Below, piece after piece: positions 1 through 8,482 of a stretch of DNA of 64,000 nucleotides. The translations under genes were made by a program, and so were the position numbers. Each line of letters opens with the position of its first letter. Within the stretch, counting starts at the first letter, position 1. Below the pieces are notes generated by a model, which saw only the letters and a list, made by a program, of their open reading frames with translations, was not told where the DNA came from and ran no database searches. Origin of the DNA: Streptomyces sp. CG1 (GTDB taxonomy: Bacteria; Actinomycetota; Actinomycetes; Streptomycetales; Streptomycetaceae); NCBI RefSeq assembly GCF_041080625.1, contig NZ_CP163518.1, positions 7,619,501 through 7,683,500 on the forward strand. The letters run 5' to 3'.

Positions 1-506
1 CGGCCGCTGCGGCCCTCGCCCAGCACATGCCAGCCGTCATGGGTCAGCGTGATGTAGGCCCCGCACCGCAGTCCGTGCAGTGTGCAGGCGTCACGCAAGC
101 CCCACATCCAGGCGCCGTCCTCCTCCGTCCAACGCGCGTCGCCCTCACGGCAGTAGACCAGAATGGCCGTGCGCACCGGAGTCCTGCGCCGCAGGTCATG
201 CGGGATGATCCGGCGCAGCTGCGCGAGCAGCGCGTTGCGGAACATCCAGCCGTCGGCCGGGGCCGCGCGGCGCGTGAACGACGCGCTGGCGCACAGCCGC
301 TCCTCCGGATCGAGCACGGCCACGATGGCCGTCGAGATGCTCGGCCGATGGCGGGCGTGCAGTCCGCTGACGACCTCACGGGGGTTGCGCAGCAGAGGGA
401 TTCCGGCGGCGGCCCATTCGGCCGGCTCGAGCAGGCGACTGGCGGAAGCAGCGGACGCGGACGTCGACAACGCGGCCGCCGAGGACGAGGCGAATCCGAA
501 GGTCAC
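1..506 (-). CDS. Conserved hypothetical protein, partial (C terminus outside window)
   Basis: The reading frame runs leftwards from a GTG at 506-504 and is open to the window edge, giving about 168 residues of an incomplete protein. A GGGAGG sequence lies 3 nt upstream of the GTG on the minus strand, which chose this start. The first 25 residues are Ala/Ser-rich. A compact alpha/beta-looking domain follows, with stretches such as IPLLRNPREVV, STAIVAVLDPEERL, TAILVYCREGDARW and GLRCGAYITLTHDGWHVLG. Codon use is typical of Streptomyces, with G/C at nearly every third position, which favours this frame over the overlapping ones. The alternating hydrophobic strands and the terminal GWHVLG resemble JAB/RadC-type folds, but no metal-binding motif is visible in the part present, so I assign no function. 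It is divergent from the RecQ-like gene. Confidence 0.65.
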   Translation of the reverse strand, partial: MTFGFASSSAAALSTSASAASASRLLEPAEWAAAGIPLLRNPREVVSGLHARHRPSISTAIVAVLDPEERLCASASFTRRAAPADGWMFRNALLAQLRRIIPHDLRRRTPVRTAILVYCREGDARWTEEDGAWMWGLRDACTLHGLRCGAYITLTHDGWHVLGEGRSG

Positions 507-919
507 GTTCCTCCCTTCGGCTACGCGCCCACACTGCGGGCGGGGTCGGACTTCGAGGGACCGCGCACCGCAGCAGAGCCCAACCGGATCACGGACGAGC
601 CGTGCGGGGAGCGGACCTCAATTCTTCCTGTCGAACTTGGATGCGGCAACGAGCAATTGGGGCCACCGACGCTTATCTGGTGGTGAGTGGCTTATATCCC
701 TACCCAAAGGTTGGACCGATGACGCCTGAGGTGACAGCTCGTGCCCCGTACGGCTGCCGGGCCCCGGGCGCACGATCAACCTTGGGTGGCCTGGAGAAGC
801 TCGGGCGGAGCCGCGTCGCGGGTCTCCTCGGCGGATGCCCGGTGGAGGCGCCGATCATGCGTCGACCGCACGCCGCTCACTCTGCGTGAATTGGCCGATG
901 GTCCGCCGAATCGGGTTGC
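507..919. other. Divergent intergenic region, no gene seen
   Basis: These 413 bases separate the leftward unknown gene from the rightward RecQ-like gene. A patch at about 615-715 is clearly less GC-rich than its surroundings and holds TTATCT (674-679) and TATATC (692-697), so the promoters probably lie there, but no convincing -35/-10 pair can be fixed. Several reading frames cross the region on both strands; none has a ribosome binding site or recognisable protein sequence. Confidence 0.4.
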
Positions 920-3088
920 ATGGGGGGCATGGACACCCTGGAGCTGCGCGCTGAAGCCGATGCCGTCCTTGCCGAGCTCGTCGGTGCCCCGGAGGGCTCG
1001 GCGCGGTTGCGGGAGGATCAGTGGCGGGCGGTGGCGGCCCTGGTCGAGGAGCGTCGGCGTGCGCTGGTGGTGCAGCGCACCGGCTGGGGCAAGTCGGCGG
1101 TGTACTTCGTCGCCACCGCCCTGCTGCGACGGCGCGGAGCGGGCCCGACGGTGATCGTCTCGCCGCTGCTGGCGCTGATGCGCAACCAGGTCGAGTCGGC
1201 GGCACGGGCCGGTATTCGGGCGCGGACGATCAACTCGGCCAATCCGGAGGAATGGGACGCGATCCACGAGGAGGTCGAGCGCGGCGAGACCGACGTGCTC
1301 CTCGTCAGCCCGGAGCGCCTCAATTCCGTGGACTTCCGTGAGCAGACGCTGCCCAGGCTCGCGGCCACAACCGGCCTGCTGGTCGTGGACGAGGCGCACT
1401 GCATCTCCGACTGGGGCCACGACTTCCGCCCCGACTACCGCAGGCTGCGCGCGATGCTGGCGGAGCTGGCCCCCGGCGTGCCGGTGCTGGCCACCACCGC
1501 GACCGCCAATGCGCGGGTCACCGCGGACGTGGCCGAACAGCTCGGTACCGGCGCCGGTGAGGCCCTGGTGCTGCGCGGCCCGCTGGACCGGGAGAGCCTG
1601 CGCCTCGGGGTGGTCCAACTGCCGGACGCCGCGCACCGCCTGGCCTGGCTCGCCGAGCATCTCGACGAGCTGCCGGGCTCCGGGATCGTCTACACGCTGA
1701 CGGTGGCCGCCGCCGAGGAGGCCACCGCCTATCTGCGGCAGCGTGGCTTCGAGGTGGCGTCCTACACGGGCCGCACGGAGAACGCCGACCGGCTGCAGGC
1801 CGAGGCCGACCTGCTGGAGAACCGGGTCAAGGCGCTGGTCGCCACCTCCGCGCTGGGCATGGGCTTCGACAAGCCGGATCTGGGCTTCGTCGTCCATCTC
1901 GGCTCGCCGTCCTCGCCGATCGCCTACTACCAGCAGGTGGGCCGGGCCGGGCGCGGGGTGGAGCACGCCGACGTACTGATGCTGCCGGGCAAGGAGGACG
2001 AGGCGATCTGGCGCTACTTCGCCGACACCGCCTTCCCGCCCGAGCAGCAGGTCCGCCAGACCCTCTCGGCCCTCGCCGACGCGGGACGGCCGCTGTCCGT
2101 GCCGGCCCTGGAGGCGGCGGTGGACCTGCGCCGTACCCGGCTGGAGACGATGCTGAAGGTCCTCGACGTGGACGGGGCGGTCAAGCGGGTCAAGGGCGGC
2201 TGGGAGAGCACCGGGCAGCCCTGGATGTACGACACGGAGCGGTACGCCTGGGTGGCGCGGCAGCGGGCGGCCGAGCAGCAGGCCATGCGCGAGTACGTGC
2301 ACACGTCCCGGTGCCGGATGGAGTTCCTGCGCCGGCAGCTGGACGACGAGGGGGCGGCCCCCTGCGGCCGGTGCGACAACTGTGCCGGCCAGTGGATCGG
2401 GTCCGCGGTGTCGGCCGAGGCGCTGAAGGGCGCCACGAAGGAACTGGACCGCCCGGGCGTGGAGGTCGAGCCGCGCCGGATGTGGCCGACGGGGATGCCC
2501 GCCCTGGGCATCGACCTCAAAGGCCGCATCCCGGCCGGCGAGCAGTGCTCCACCGGGCGTGCCCTGGGCCGGCTCTCGGACATCGGCTGGGGCAACCGGC
2601 TGCGCCCGCTGCTGGCGGAGAACGCACCCGACGGTCCGGTCCCCGACGACGTCCTGCAGGCCGCGGTGGCCGTCCTCGCCGACTGGGCGCGCTCTGCGGG
2701 CGGCTGGGCGCCGAACGTCCCGGACGCCTCGGCCCGGCCGGTCGGAATCGTCTCGGTACCGTCCCTGACCCGCCCGCAGCTGGTCGGTTCCCTCGCCCGG
2801 GGCATCGCGGCCGTCGGCCGCCTTCCCTACCTGGGCAGCCTGACGTACACCGGGCCGAACGGGGCGCACGCGGCTCGCCGCAGCAACTCCGCGCAGCGCC
2901 TCAGGGTGCTCTCGGGCGCCTTCACCGTGCCGGAGGACCTGGCCGCCGCCCTGGCTGGCTCTCCCGGCCCAGTCCTGCTCGTGGACGACTGCACCGAGTC
3001 CGGCTGGACCCTCGCGGTCGCGGCCCGCCTGCTCCGCCGGACCGGCAGCGGGCCGGTCCTTCCGCTGGTCCTCGCCGCGGCGGGCTGA
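920..3088 (+). CDS. recQ: RecQ-type ATP-dependent DNA helicase with C-terminal PRTase-like domain
   Basis: This 722-residue superfamily 2 helicase should unwind DNA 3' to 5' in recombination and repair. Seen in the sequence: the Walker A variant TGWGKS (residues 54-59), DEAH with the RecQ-typical extension VVDEAHCISDWGHDFRP (from 155), the helicase-C motif QQVGRAGRG, and a Cys pair CGRCDNC near residue 490 that fits the RecQ zinc site. A winged-helix-like segment lies between. The last 40 residues hold LLVDDCTESGWT, which matches the PRPP-binding loop of type I phosphoribosyltransferases (acidic pair followed by a Thr/Ser-Gly turn). The protein is thus longer than a minimal RecQ and looks like a RecQ-PRTase fusion. 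The start is uncertain: ATG 920 has no clear ribosome binding site, and ATG 929 has a G-run only 1 nt upstream. The helicase call is firm; the PRTase call rests on one motif. Confidence 0.9.
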   Translation: MGGMDTLELRAEADAVLAELVGAPEGSARLREDQWRAVAALVEERRRALVVQRTGWGKSAVYFVATALLRRRGAGPTVIVSPLLALMRNQVESAARAGIRARTINSANPEEWDAIHEEVERGETDVLLVSPERLNSVDFREQTLPRLAATTGLLVVDEAHCISDWGHDFRPDYRRLRAMLAELAPGVPVLATTATANARVTADVAEQLGTGAGEALVLRGPLDRESLRLGVVQLPDAAHRLAWLAEHLDELPGSGIVYTLTVAAAEEATAYLRQRGFEVASYTGRTENADRLQAEADLLENRVKALVATSALGMGFDKPDLGFVVHLGSPSSPIAYYQQVGRAGRGVEHADVLMLPGKEDEAIWRYFADTAFPPEQQVRQTLSALADAGRPLSVPALEAAVDLRRTRLETMLKVLDVDGAVKRVKGGWESTGQPWMYDTERYAWVARQRAAEQQAMREYVHTSRCRMEFLRRQLDDEGAAPCGRCDNCAGQWIGSAVSAEALKGATKELDRPGVEVEPRRMWPTGMPALGIDLKGRIPAGEQCSTGRALGRLSDIGWGNRLRPLLAENAPDGPVPDDVLQAAVAVLADWARSAGGWAPNVPDASARPVGIVSVPSLTRPQLVGSLARGIAAVGRLPYLGSLTYTGPNGAHAARRSNSAQRLRVLSGAFTVPEDLAAALAGSPGPVLLVDDCTESGWTLAVAARLLRRTGSGPVLPLVLAAAG

Positions 3089-3422
3089 CCACCGCCCCCC
3101 TCCGACTCCTTCATGCCGTAGGGCGCCCACCTACGTCCCCGTGCCCACTCATGTCACGGTTCCGCCTCCGGCTGCGTCGGTTGTGCTCCCCGAGCGGTAG
3201 CAGCCCTCGGGGTGGCGCGGGCGATGCGCGCCGGTGACGTCTTCGCTACCGCTCCTGCGATACAACTCGTGCGATCCATGGGCCCGATGCAACAGGACGG
3301 GACTGACAATCGGGCGAGCCCCGGCCGCACCTGTGGACAACGGGGACCGTGCTTGTCGTGTCCCTGATTCGACTTGTCCACAGGCTCAAGCGGAGGATCA
3401 AGATCCGCGAGATCGTCGGCGC
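3089..3422. other. Intergenic region upstream of the DUF4192 gene
   Basis: These 334 bases lie between the RecQ-like gene and the DUF4192 gene. The only structure I can support is a pair of perfect DnaA-box-like nonamers near the right end, listed separately. No terminator or convincing promoter was identified. Confidence 0.4.
3332..3382. promoter_or_regulatory. Two inverted DnaA-box consensus nonamers
   Basis: TGTGGACAA at 3332-3340 (a minus-strand box) and TTGTCCACA at 3374-3382 (a plus-strand box) are both exact copies of the preferred Streptomyces DnaA box TTGTCCACA. They face each other, 33 bp apart, 41 bp upstream of the DUF4192 start codon. Chance occurrence of two perfect copies this close is unlikely in GC-rich DNA. 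Whether DnaA binds here, and whether it regulates the downstream gene, is inference. Confidence 0.6.
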
Positions 3423-5000
3423 ATGACGAATCACAGCGAAACGACTGGACCGTTCGAGAACGGCGACATCTCGGGACCGGAGCCGTTCACCGGCCCGTCC
3501 GCGCATGACACGCAGATCACACTGCGCACCCCCGCCGAACTGGCCGACGCCTTGCCCTACCTCCTTGGCTACCGCCCGGAGGACAGCATGGTGCTGGTGG
3601 CTCTGCACGACCGCGGGGGCCGGGGAAGGTTCGGCGGCCGGGCCCGGCTCGGCATCCCCGCGCACGAGGAGGACTGGGAGGCGGCCACCCGCCAGCTGGC
3701 CCACGGCCTGGTGACCGGCAGCGAACGGCGCGGCGCCCGGCCCGAGCAGATGGTGGCCTACGTCTGTCAGGAACCGTCTCCGGGAGAGTCCGGTCATGAC
3801 GTCAAACGACGGCTGGCGCGGCTGGCCCACCTGCTGCGCACCCAGTGCGGCGACCTCGGCGTACCGGTCGTCGAGGCACTGTGCATCTCCGACGGCCGCT
3901 TCTGGTCGTACTGCTGCCCGACCGAGGGCTGCTGCCCCGAGGACGGCACTCCTATGGGCCTGCCCGGCACCTCCGTGCTGGCTGCCGCGGCCACCTACGC
4001 CGGCCTCCAAGTGCGCGGCACACTCCGGGAGTTGCGCGCCAGGCTGCAGCCCTGGGAGACGACCGCGGCCCTGGAGCAGGAGATCGCCCTGGACGCGGCC
4101 GGCATGGTCCTGGTGCCCCACATGCTCGACGACGCGTCCTGCGCGGAGGTGGCGGAGGAGACCCTGGGGCTGTCCGAGCGGATCATCCACCGCTTCGCCG
4201 CCGCGGCACCGGTGCCGGGCGCGCATCCGGCGGACCTGCGTGACGATGCCCTGCTCGCGCACGACGAGGCGGCGAAGCTGATCCTCGGACTCCAGGACCG
4301 CACGACCCGCGACCGGGCTGCCTCCTGGATGGAGGGCGACGAAGCCGGTCCGGCCCTCCGGCTCTGGCGCGCCCTGGCCCGCCGTTGCGTCGGCCCCTAC
4401 GGCGAACACGCCGCAGCCCCGCTGACCCTGGCCGGCTGGGTCGCCTGGTCGACAGGTGACGAGCTGGAGGCCCGCGAGGCGCTGGCCATGGCGCTGGGCG
4501 CGGATCCGGACTATCTGTTCGCCCGGCTGCTGCACCAGGCCTGCAACGAAGGCATCGACCCGGAAGCGATCCGCCGGTGCCTGCGCGCGCACCGAACCGA
4601 CCGAACGGGGCGTGCGCCGGAGGAGACCGGCGCACAGCGGCACACCGAGGAGCAAACGGCTCGGCCCGTGCTCCCGGCACCCGAAGGCGCGACGCCACCC
4701 GGAGCGAGTGGGCGGACGGACGCGGACGACGAGGGTGCCGAAGCCCGCCGAGGGGCGGGCACCCGCCGACGGCGTCGAGCACGATCGGCGGACGGCGGCG
4801 ACACCCTTCGCGCGGCGCGCGCCACGGGCGGACGGCGCAGGCCGACCGGCTCCCACCCCGCCCCGTCCCCGGCCGAATCCGCGCGTCCCGGCAGCCGCGC
4901 CCTGGGCGGCAAGCGCGCACGTACGGCCGAGGCGCGCGACACCGCGACCAGTACGGCTCTGCCGGGGAGCGAAGACGGCAAGCCCGAGGCGGACACGTGA
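3423..5000 (+). CDS. DUF4192 domain protein
   Basis: The 525-residue product starts at the ATG at 3423. The reading frame is open further upstream, but that part is not conserved-looking and lies over the DnaA boxes. Residues 30-60 carry the DUF4192 signature LRTPAELADALPYLLGY followed by RPEDSMVLVAL. DUF4192 proteins are actinobacterial and of unknown function. A middle region includes a Cys-rich patch (SYCCPTEGCCPEDG), which could bind a metal or form disulfides. The last 130 residues are a low-complexity Arg/Ala/Thr-rich tail, probably disordered. No strong ribosome binding site precedes the ATG; GCGGAGG at 3390-3396 is too far away. Two DnaA-box nonamers lie just upstream. I see no signal peptide or membrane segment, so it is predicted cytoplasmic. 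Confidence 0.8.
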   Translation: MTNHSETTGPFENGDISGPEPFTGPSAHDTQITLRTPAELADALPYLLGYRPEDSMVLVALHDRGGRGRFGGRARLGIPAHEEDWEAATRQLAHGLVTGSERRGARPEQMVAYVCQEPSPGESGHDVKRRLARLAHLLRTQCGDLGVPVVEALCISDGRFWSYCCPTEGCCPEDGTPMGLPGTSVLAAAATYAGLQVRGTLRELRARLQPWETTAALEQEIALDAAGMVLVPHMLDDASCAEVAEETLGLSERIIHRFAAAAPVPGAHPADLRDDALLAHDEAAKLILGLQDRTTRDRAASWMEGDEAGPALRLWRALARRCVGPYGEHAAAPLTLAGWVAWSTGDELEAREALAMALGADPDYLFARLLHQACNEGIDPEAIRRCLRAHRTDRTGRAPEETGAQRHTEEQTARPVLPAPEGATPPGASGRTDADDEGAEARRGAGTRRRRRARSADGGDTLRAARATGGRRRPTGSHPAPSPAESARPGSRALGGKRARTAEARDTATSTALPGSEDGKPEADT

Positions 5001-5314
5001 GCGCCGGCACCCTGCTGGGCCGCCGCCCGGCACACCGGACCTGTCCCACAGCGCGAAGCCGACACCCCGGCCCGCCGCGCGCCCGTTGGTGGCACCGGCT
5101 CACGCACGGCTCGAGCGAGGGCACCGCCCTGTCGTCCGGGCGCCGTCCGACCGGCTTCCCCGAGCCGAGCCGTGACCCGGACGAGTCCCGCTCCGTTCAC
5201 CTGAGTGGCGGAACGCCTGGACAGGCCCCGCCACCGTACGACCCTTGTCCGCCCGGGCGCCCCACCGGCCGCCCAGCACGCCCGAGGCGCACCGAGCGCG
5301 GAGGAAGCCTCCCC
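5001..5314. other. Intergenic region, nothing recognised
   Basis: The 314 bases between the DUF4192 gene and the debranching-like gene are uniformly GC-rich. Open frames across it are extensions of neighbouring frames without start signals. No terminator hairpin or clear promoter hexamers were found; only the ribosome binding site of the next gene, GCGGAGGAAG at 5299-5308, is evident. Confidence 0.35.
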
Positions 5315-7507
5315 ATGCAGCAGCAGCCGACTCCCTCCTACGCCCCCGACGTCCAACGTCCGCCCTGGGACGGGGGCGAGTGGTACCCGACGGACGGTGC
5401 GGTCACCACCGCACGGCAGACCATCGACGTTCCGCCCCCGCCGACGCTCCGAGGGCTGAACCTCTCGGCAGGCCGCGCCAGGCCGTCGACGCCGACACCG
5501 GGCCGCGGCCGCCGGCCCACCGCAGCCACGCCGGTGCGCCCACCGCAGGTCGGCCGCCCGGCGCCAGAGCTGCCGCCCACGCACGCCGCCCTGGTCTGTG
5601 TCGCCCTGCCGGGCCTGGCCATCTCCGGTGAGGGACAGCTGGCCGGCCGGGGGCTGGACGGGTTCTACCGAGGCGGCAGGCGGCTGCTCGCGCGGTGCCA
5701 GGTCCGCGTGGCCGGCCGTGAACCGCTGGCCGTGCAGGCCAGGATGACGAGCGCCGACAGCGCCCGTTTCGTGGGGACCCTGCGGGTCTCCCCTTCGGCG
5801 GGCCCCGATCCGGATGTCGTGGTCGAGCGGACCCGTCGCGCCGACGGAACCGAACGGATCACGCTGCGCAACGCCGCAGCGCGCCCGCTCAGGCTGCCCA
5901 TCGAGGTGTCCCTCGGTACGGACCTCGCCGAACTCGCCGCCATCGCCTCCGGCCGGGCAGGCCCCGAACTCCCCGCCACCGTCCACGACTCGGGCCTGCG
6001 CTGGGCCGCGGCCGGTGCCGCCGCCTCCGTCATCGCCGACCCGCCGCCCTCCGACGCCCTCGCGTCGGCCGGACTGCTCCGGTGGGAACTGGAACTACCG
6101 CCCGGTGGTACGGCAGCCGTCGAACTCCGGGTGCGGCTCGACGGCGCAGGGCCGCTGCGGCCCGCGGGACACGCCACCACCAGCCCGCTGGCCCCAGCCC
6201 GGGCGACCGGCGACGACCCCCGGCTGACCCCGCTGCTGGACATGGCGATCGCCGACCTCCAGGCGCTGCTGCTGCGCGACGCCGCCCACCCCGCCGACAT
6301 CCACCTCGCTGCGGGCGCACCCTGGCGCTGCGGACTGGCCCCCGCCGAAGCCCTGGCCGCGGCCCGCATGGCCCTGCCGCTCGGCACCCGGCTGGCCGTG
6401 GGCACCCTGCGCACCCTGGCTCGCACCCAGCTTCCCGAGGGGAACCCACGGGCCGGCCTGATCCCCGGGCCACGGCGCGACGCCGGCCCACTCCTCCCGC
6501 CGGCCTGCACGGGTACGGAAGCCACCCTGCTCTTCCCCGTCCTGCTCGCCGAGGCTCGCCGCTGGGGACTTCCCGAGCAGGAGACGAGAGAGCTGCTGCC
6601 CGCCGCGGAACGCTGCCTCACCTGGCTGCGGACCACCGCCGGTGCCGGCCCCTACCTCCCTGACCCCCAGCCCGGCGGCCCGGCCCGCTGCGACACACAG
6701 GCCCACGCCTATCGGGCGGCCCTGCTCGGCGCCGATCTGCTCGACGCCTTCGACCGGCCCGGTGCCACCGAGTTACGCGAGTGGGCCCAAGCTCTGCGGG
6801 CCGCCTTCCGAGCCGACTTCTGGGTCGAGGACCGCGGTGGCGGTCGCCCGGCCGCGGCCCTGGCACCGGACGGCCGGCCCGTGCCGCATCTGGGCTCCGG
6901 CGTCGTCCACCTCCTTGACACCGGCCTGCTCGGCTCCGGCCGGCTCGCCCCGGGCCTGCTCGATCCCGTTCAGACCGAGCATCTCGCCAGACTGCTCGGC
7001 GCCCCCGCCATGGACGCGGGCTGGGGACTGCGGGGACTCGGCGCCAAGGAGGTGGGACACAACCCGTTCGGCCACCGGACCGGAGCCGTCCGCGTCCACG
7101 ACACCGCACTCGCCGTAGCCGGACTGGTCGCCGCCGGTTATGAGAAGGAGGCGAGCGGCCTGCTGAGAGGACTGCTGGACGCGGCGGAACACTTCGGCCA
7201 CCGGCTGCCGGACATGTTCGCCGGCGAACAGCGCTTCAGCGGGAGCGCTCCACTCCCACACCCCGCAGCTTGCCGGCCGGCAGCCACCGCGGCGGCCTCC
7301 GCGATCATGATGCTCACCGCACTCGCGGGCATCCGTCCCGACACCCCCGCCGGTACGGTCACCCTGTGCCCCGTGCGCAGCGCACCGCTCGGCGAGCTCG
7401 GCCTGACCGGACTGCGCGTCGCCGGCGCCCCGTTCGCCGTGCGCGTCAGCCGGCTGGGCCTCGCCATGGTCGAGGAGGCGGCGGACGGCCTGCAACTGGG
7501 AGTCTGA
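5315..7507 (+). CDS. Glycogen debranching enzyme-like protein (GDE N-terminal domain), TTA codon
   Basis: ATG 5315 is chosen because GCGGAGGAAG ends 6 nt before it; the frame is open for 246 codons further upstream but that part overlaps the previous gene. The 730-residue protein has a Pro-rich, probably disordered first 90 residues. A beta-rich domain follows (about 95-290; SGEGQLAGRGLDGFYRGGRR, VERTRRADG) typical of the bacterial glycogen-debranching N-terminal domain. After that comes an alpha/alpha-toroid glucosidase-like region (about 300-730) with repeated helix pairs. Family members act on alpha-1,6 branches of storage glucan, but I cannot identify the catalytic acids, so activity is uncertain. 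Codon 487 (6773-6775) is TTA, the rare leucine codon read only by the bldA tRNA in Streptomyces, so expression may depend on development. Confidence 0.75.
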   Translation: MQQQPTPSYAPDVQRPPWDGGEWYPTDGAVTTARQTIDVPPPPTLRGLNLSAGRARPSTPTPGRGRRPTAATPVRPPQVGRPAPELPPTHAALVCVALPGLAISGEGQLAGRGLDGFYRGGRRLLARCQVRVAGREPLAVQARMTSADSARFVGTLRVSPSAGPDPDVVVERTRRADGTERITLRNAAARPLRLPIEVSLGTDLAELAAIASGRAGPELPATVHDSGLRWAAAGAAASVIADPPPSDALASAGLLRWELELPPGGTAAVELRVRLDGAGPLRPAGHATTSPLAPARATGDDPRLTPLLDMAIADLQALLLRDAAHPADIHLAAGAPWRCGLAPAEALAAARMALPLGTRLAVGTLRTLARTQLPEGNPRAGLIPGPRRDAGPLLPPACTGTEATLLFPVLLAEARRWGLPEQETRELLPAAERCLTWLRTTAGAGPYLPDPQPGGPARCDTQAHAYRAALLGADLLDAFDRPGATELREWAQALRAAFRADFWVEDRGGGRPAAALAPDGRPVPHLGSGVVHLLDTGLLGSGRLAPGLLDPVQTEHLARLLGAPAMDAGWGLRGLGAKEVGHNPFGHRTGAVRVHDTALAVAGLVAAGYEKEASGLLRGLLDAAEHFGHRLPDMFAGEQRFSGSAPLPHPAACRPAATAAASAIMMLTALAGIRPDTPAGTVTLCPVRSAPLGELGLTGLRVAGAPFAVRVSRLGLAMVEEAADGLQLGV

Positions 7508-7609
7508 CCTCGTACGACACCACGGGAACGAAGAACAGGAGCCGATCCTGCGCCCCATAGCCGAAGGAAGCGGAACCACCACCGATGCGCCCGACGAGGG
7601 GAGTGTTTA

Positions 7610-7631
7610 TCGTCAGGCAGACGACTATGAT
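7610..7631 (+). promoter_or_regulatory. Promoter with operator-like dyad before the Nudix regulator
   Basis: The inverted repeat TCGTC-AGGCA-GACGA occupies 7610-7624, immediately before a -10-like TATGAT at 7626-7631 that ends 6 nt before the ATG at 7638. A repressor bound to the dyad would cover the spacer between -35 and -10. No Shine-Dalgarno sequence is present, so the mRNA is probably leaderless. Autoregulation by the adjacent HTH-containing Nudix protein is inference. Confidence 0.5.
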
Positions 7632-7637
7632 CGCCGC

Positions 7638-8396
7638 ATGCCCTACGACCCGTCAGCCTTTCCGCCCTTCGCCGTCACCGTGGACCTGGTCGTGCTGACC
7701 GTGCGTCGCCATGCCCTGTGCGCGCTGGCGATCCGCAGGGGCGAGCCCCCGTTCCAAGGGCGCTGGGCGCTGCCCGGCGGTTTCGTGCGGGCCGACGAGG
7801 ACCTCACCCAGGCGGCGGCGCGCGAGCTGGCCGAGGAGACCGGGCTGTGCGCACACGACCCCTCGGCCCCGGCCCAGGACAACGGAGCCCACCTTGAACA
7901 GCTCGCCACGTATGGGGACCCCAAGCGGGACCCGCGGATGCGCGTGGTGAGCGTCGCACACCTCGCGCTCGCGCCGGACCTGCCCGCCCCGCGCGCGGGA
8001 GGCGACGCCAGCAACGCGCGCTGGGCCCCGGTCGAGGAACTGCTCGAGCAGGGCGGTTACGGCCGGGACGGCGAGCCCGTGGCACCGCTCGCCTTCGATC
8101 ACGCCCAGATCCTCGCCGACGGCGTGGAGCGGGCCCGGTCCAAGATCGAGTACTCGTCGCTCGCGACCGCGTTCTGCCCGAGCGAGTTCACCGTCGGCGA
8201 GCTGCGCCGGGTGTACGAGGCGGTGTGGGGGGTGGCCCTCGACCCGCGGAACTTCCACCGCAAGGTCACCGGGACCCCCGGATTCCTCGTCCCCACCGGA
8301 GGGACGACCACGCGCCAGGGTGGCCGTCCGGCGCAGCTCTTCCGGGCCGGTGGCGCCACTCTGCTCAACCCCCCGATGCTGCGCCCCGAGGTCTGA
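7638..8396 (+). CDS. Nudix-domain protein with C-terminal winged helix (NrtR-like regulator)
   Basis: The 252-residue protein has a Nudix fold over residues 1-150. Its Nudix box begins GGFVRADEDLTQAAARELAE and continues ETGL, which keeps the REXXEE core. The C-terminal third (about 165-250) contains VGELRRVYEAVWGVALDPRN and RKVTGTPGFLVPTG, matching the winged-helix domain of NrtR-type Nudix-related transcriptional regulators. These sense an ADP-ribose-like ligand through the Nudix domain and repress NAD-metabolism genes in several bacteria. Because the Nudix box is intact, it could also hydrolyse a nucleoside diphosphate. The start has no ribosome binding site but sits 6 nt after TATGAT, consistent with a leaderless mRNA. 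A 15-bp dyad in the promoter is a plausible operator. No NAD gene is adjacent, so the target is unknown. Confidence 0.8.
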   Translation: MPYDPSAFPPFAVTVDLVVLTVRRHALCALAIRRGEPPFQGRWALPGGFVRADEDLTQAAARELAEETGLCAHDPSAPAQDNGAHLEQLATYGDPKRDPRMRVVSVAHLALAPDLPAPRAGGDASNARWAPVEELLEQGGYGRDGEPVAPLAFDHAQILADGVERARSKIEYSSLATAFCPSEFTVGELRRVYEAVWGVALDPRNFHRKVTGTPGFLVPTGGTTTRQGGRPAQLFRAGGATLLNPPMLRPEV

Positions 8397-8482
8397 GACA
8401 CGCAGCGCGTTACCCGCATCGCACACAGCAATAGATCGGGATATACCAGAAAAACTGGACATTGCACGCTATCTTGCTGCAG

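Noticed and set aside
776..3130. 784-codon open frame on the minus strand opposite the RecQ-like gene
   Set aside because: It is the GC-bias shadow of the helicase gene: low-complexity Arg/Gly/Ala sequence, no ribosome binding site, and third positions not G/C-biased in that frame.
4577..5314. 246-codon upstream extension of the debranching-like protein
   Set aside because: It overlaps the end of the DUF4192 gene, is Arg/Pro-rich noise, and the good ribosome binding site is at 5299 before ATG 5315.
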